Source: an uncultured Prevotellaceae bacterium | GTDB taxonomy: Bacteria > Bacteroidota > Bacteroidia > Bacteroidales > Bacteroidaceae | Direction: 5' to 3' | Assembly: GCA_902775075.1 (NCBI GenBank) | Contig: CACYKX010000194.1 | Coordinates: 1-5,831 of the forward strand | DNA length: 5,831 bases | Shown: piece after piece, positions 5,666-5,831 of the stretch | How positions within the stretch are numbered: the stretch's first letter is position 1 | How the letters are laid out: each line of letters opens with the position of its first letter | Notes under the pieces: model-generated | Database searches by the model: none | Told to the model about the DNA's origin: nothing | Seen by the model: only the letters and a program-made list of their open reading frames with translations | Made by a program: the position numbers and the translations under genes

Positions 5666-5831
5666 TTACTCTTCCTCGCTGGCGGCTTCTTCGTAAGCTT
5701 TGAGGAGGGCCTGCTGGACGTCGGTCGGGACGAGCTCGTAGCCGCTGAAGGTCATCGTGAAGGTACCGCGGCCGCTGGTGAGCGAGCTCAGAGCGGTGCA
5801 GTAGCGGTTCATCTCGGCCAAAGGAGCTTTG
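5666..5831 (-). CDS. EF-G-like translation factor, intact C-terminal 54 residues (domain V), starts beyond the right edge
   Basis: The minus strand encodes KAPLAEMNRY, then TSGRGTFTMTFSGYELVP and an acidic end EEAASEEE before TAA at 5668-5666. The LAEM, SLTSGRG-F and Y-x-x-V-P pattern is the last part of EF-G domain V, which contacts the L11/GTPase-associated region of the ribosome. The residues fit the EF-G2-like paralogue of Bacteroidetes (often annotated fusA), and no rpsJ or other str-operon gene follows, which argues against the canonical fusA locus. The last codon base at 5831 is a third position, so the frame continues beyond the edge. It is followed by a good terminator and then fic on the same strand 470 bases on, with its own promoter. 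Together with the left-edge fragment this implies two copies of this gene end. Confidence 0.85.
   Translation of the reverse strand, partial: KAPLAEMNRYCTALSSLTSGRGTFTMTFSGYELVPTDVQQALLKAYEEAASEEE

Overview
The window looks like chromosomal or accessory DNA from a member of the order Bacteroidales, with a Prevotella-like flavour. The basis is: two promoters of the Bacteroidetes type (TAnnTTTG near -7, one with TTTG 19 bases upstream), weak or absent Shine-Dalgarno sequences at two of three complete genes, a BspA-type leucine-rich-repeat surface protein with a type IX secretion tail, and EF-G fragments of the Bacteroidetes EF-G2-like type. This is inferred from sequence features alone; no database search was possible.

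Layout. Both edges are parts of an EF-G-type translational GTPase gene on the minus strand. The left edge (1 to about 270) encodes a domain IV segment whose 5' side is lost at a sharp junction. The right edge (5666-5831) encodes the final 54 residues and stop. Read on the minus strand, the left piece ends only a few residues before the point where the right piece begins, so the window behaves like about 5.4 kb of foreign DNA sitting between two copies of an EF-G gene end, or like a circle or repeat unit cut within that gene. A terminator hairpin on the plus strand (295-330) lies right next to the left junction with no gene to serve.

Between the edges are two transcription units. The plus-strand unit (about 376-3615) has a promoter, an approximately 290-base structured leader containing a terminator-like hairpin, a 211-residue protein of unknown function (700-1335), a 728-residue secreted BspA-like protein (1354-3540) and a strong terminator. 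The two genes are 18 bases apart and probably co-transcribed. The minus-strand unit (5384-4116) has a consensus promoter, a leader carrying three GGTGGT motifs and one complementary ACCACC, and a 357-residue class II Fic protein (probable AMP transferase with a C-terminal winged helix).

The 500 bases between the two units (3616-4115) contain a perfect 14-base inverted repeat, a second 8-base inverted repeat, and what looks like the debris of at least one broken gene. Base composition jumps there from AT-rich to GC-rich near 4000. No integrase, intact transposase, tRNA, rRNA or CRISPR array was seen.

The most interesting signals are the duplicated EF-G gene end, the leader RNA in front of the unknown-protein/BspA operon, and the possible GGTGGT/ACCACC switch in front of fic. 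None is proven by the sequence alone.
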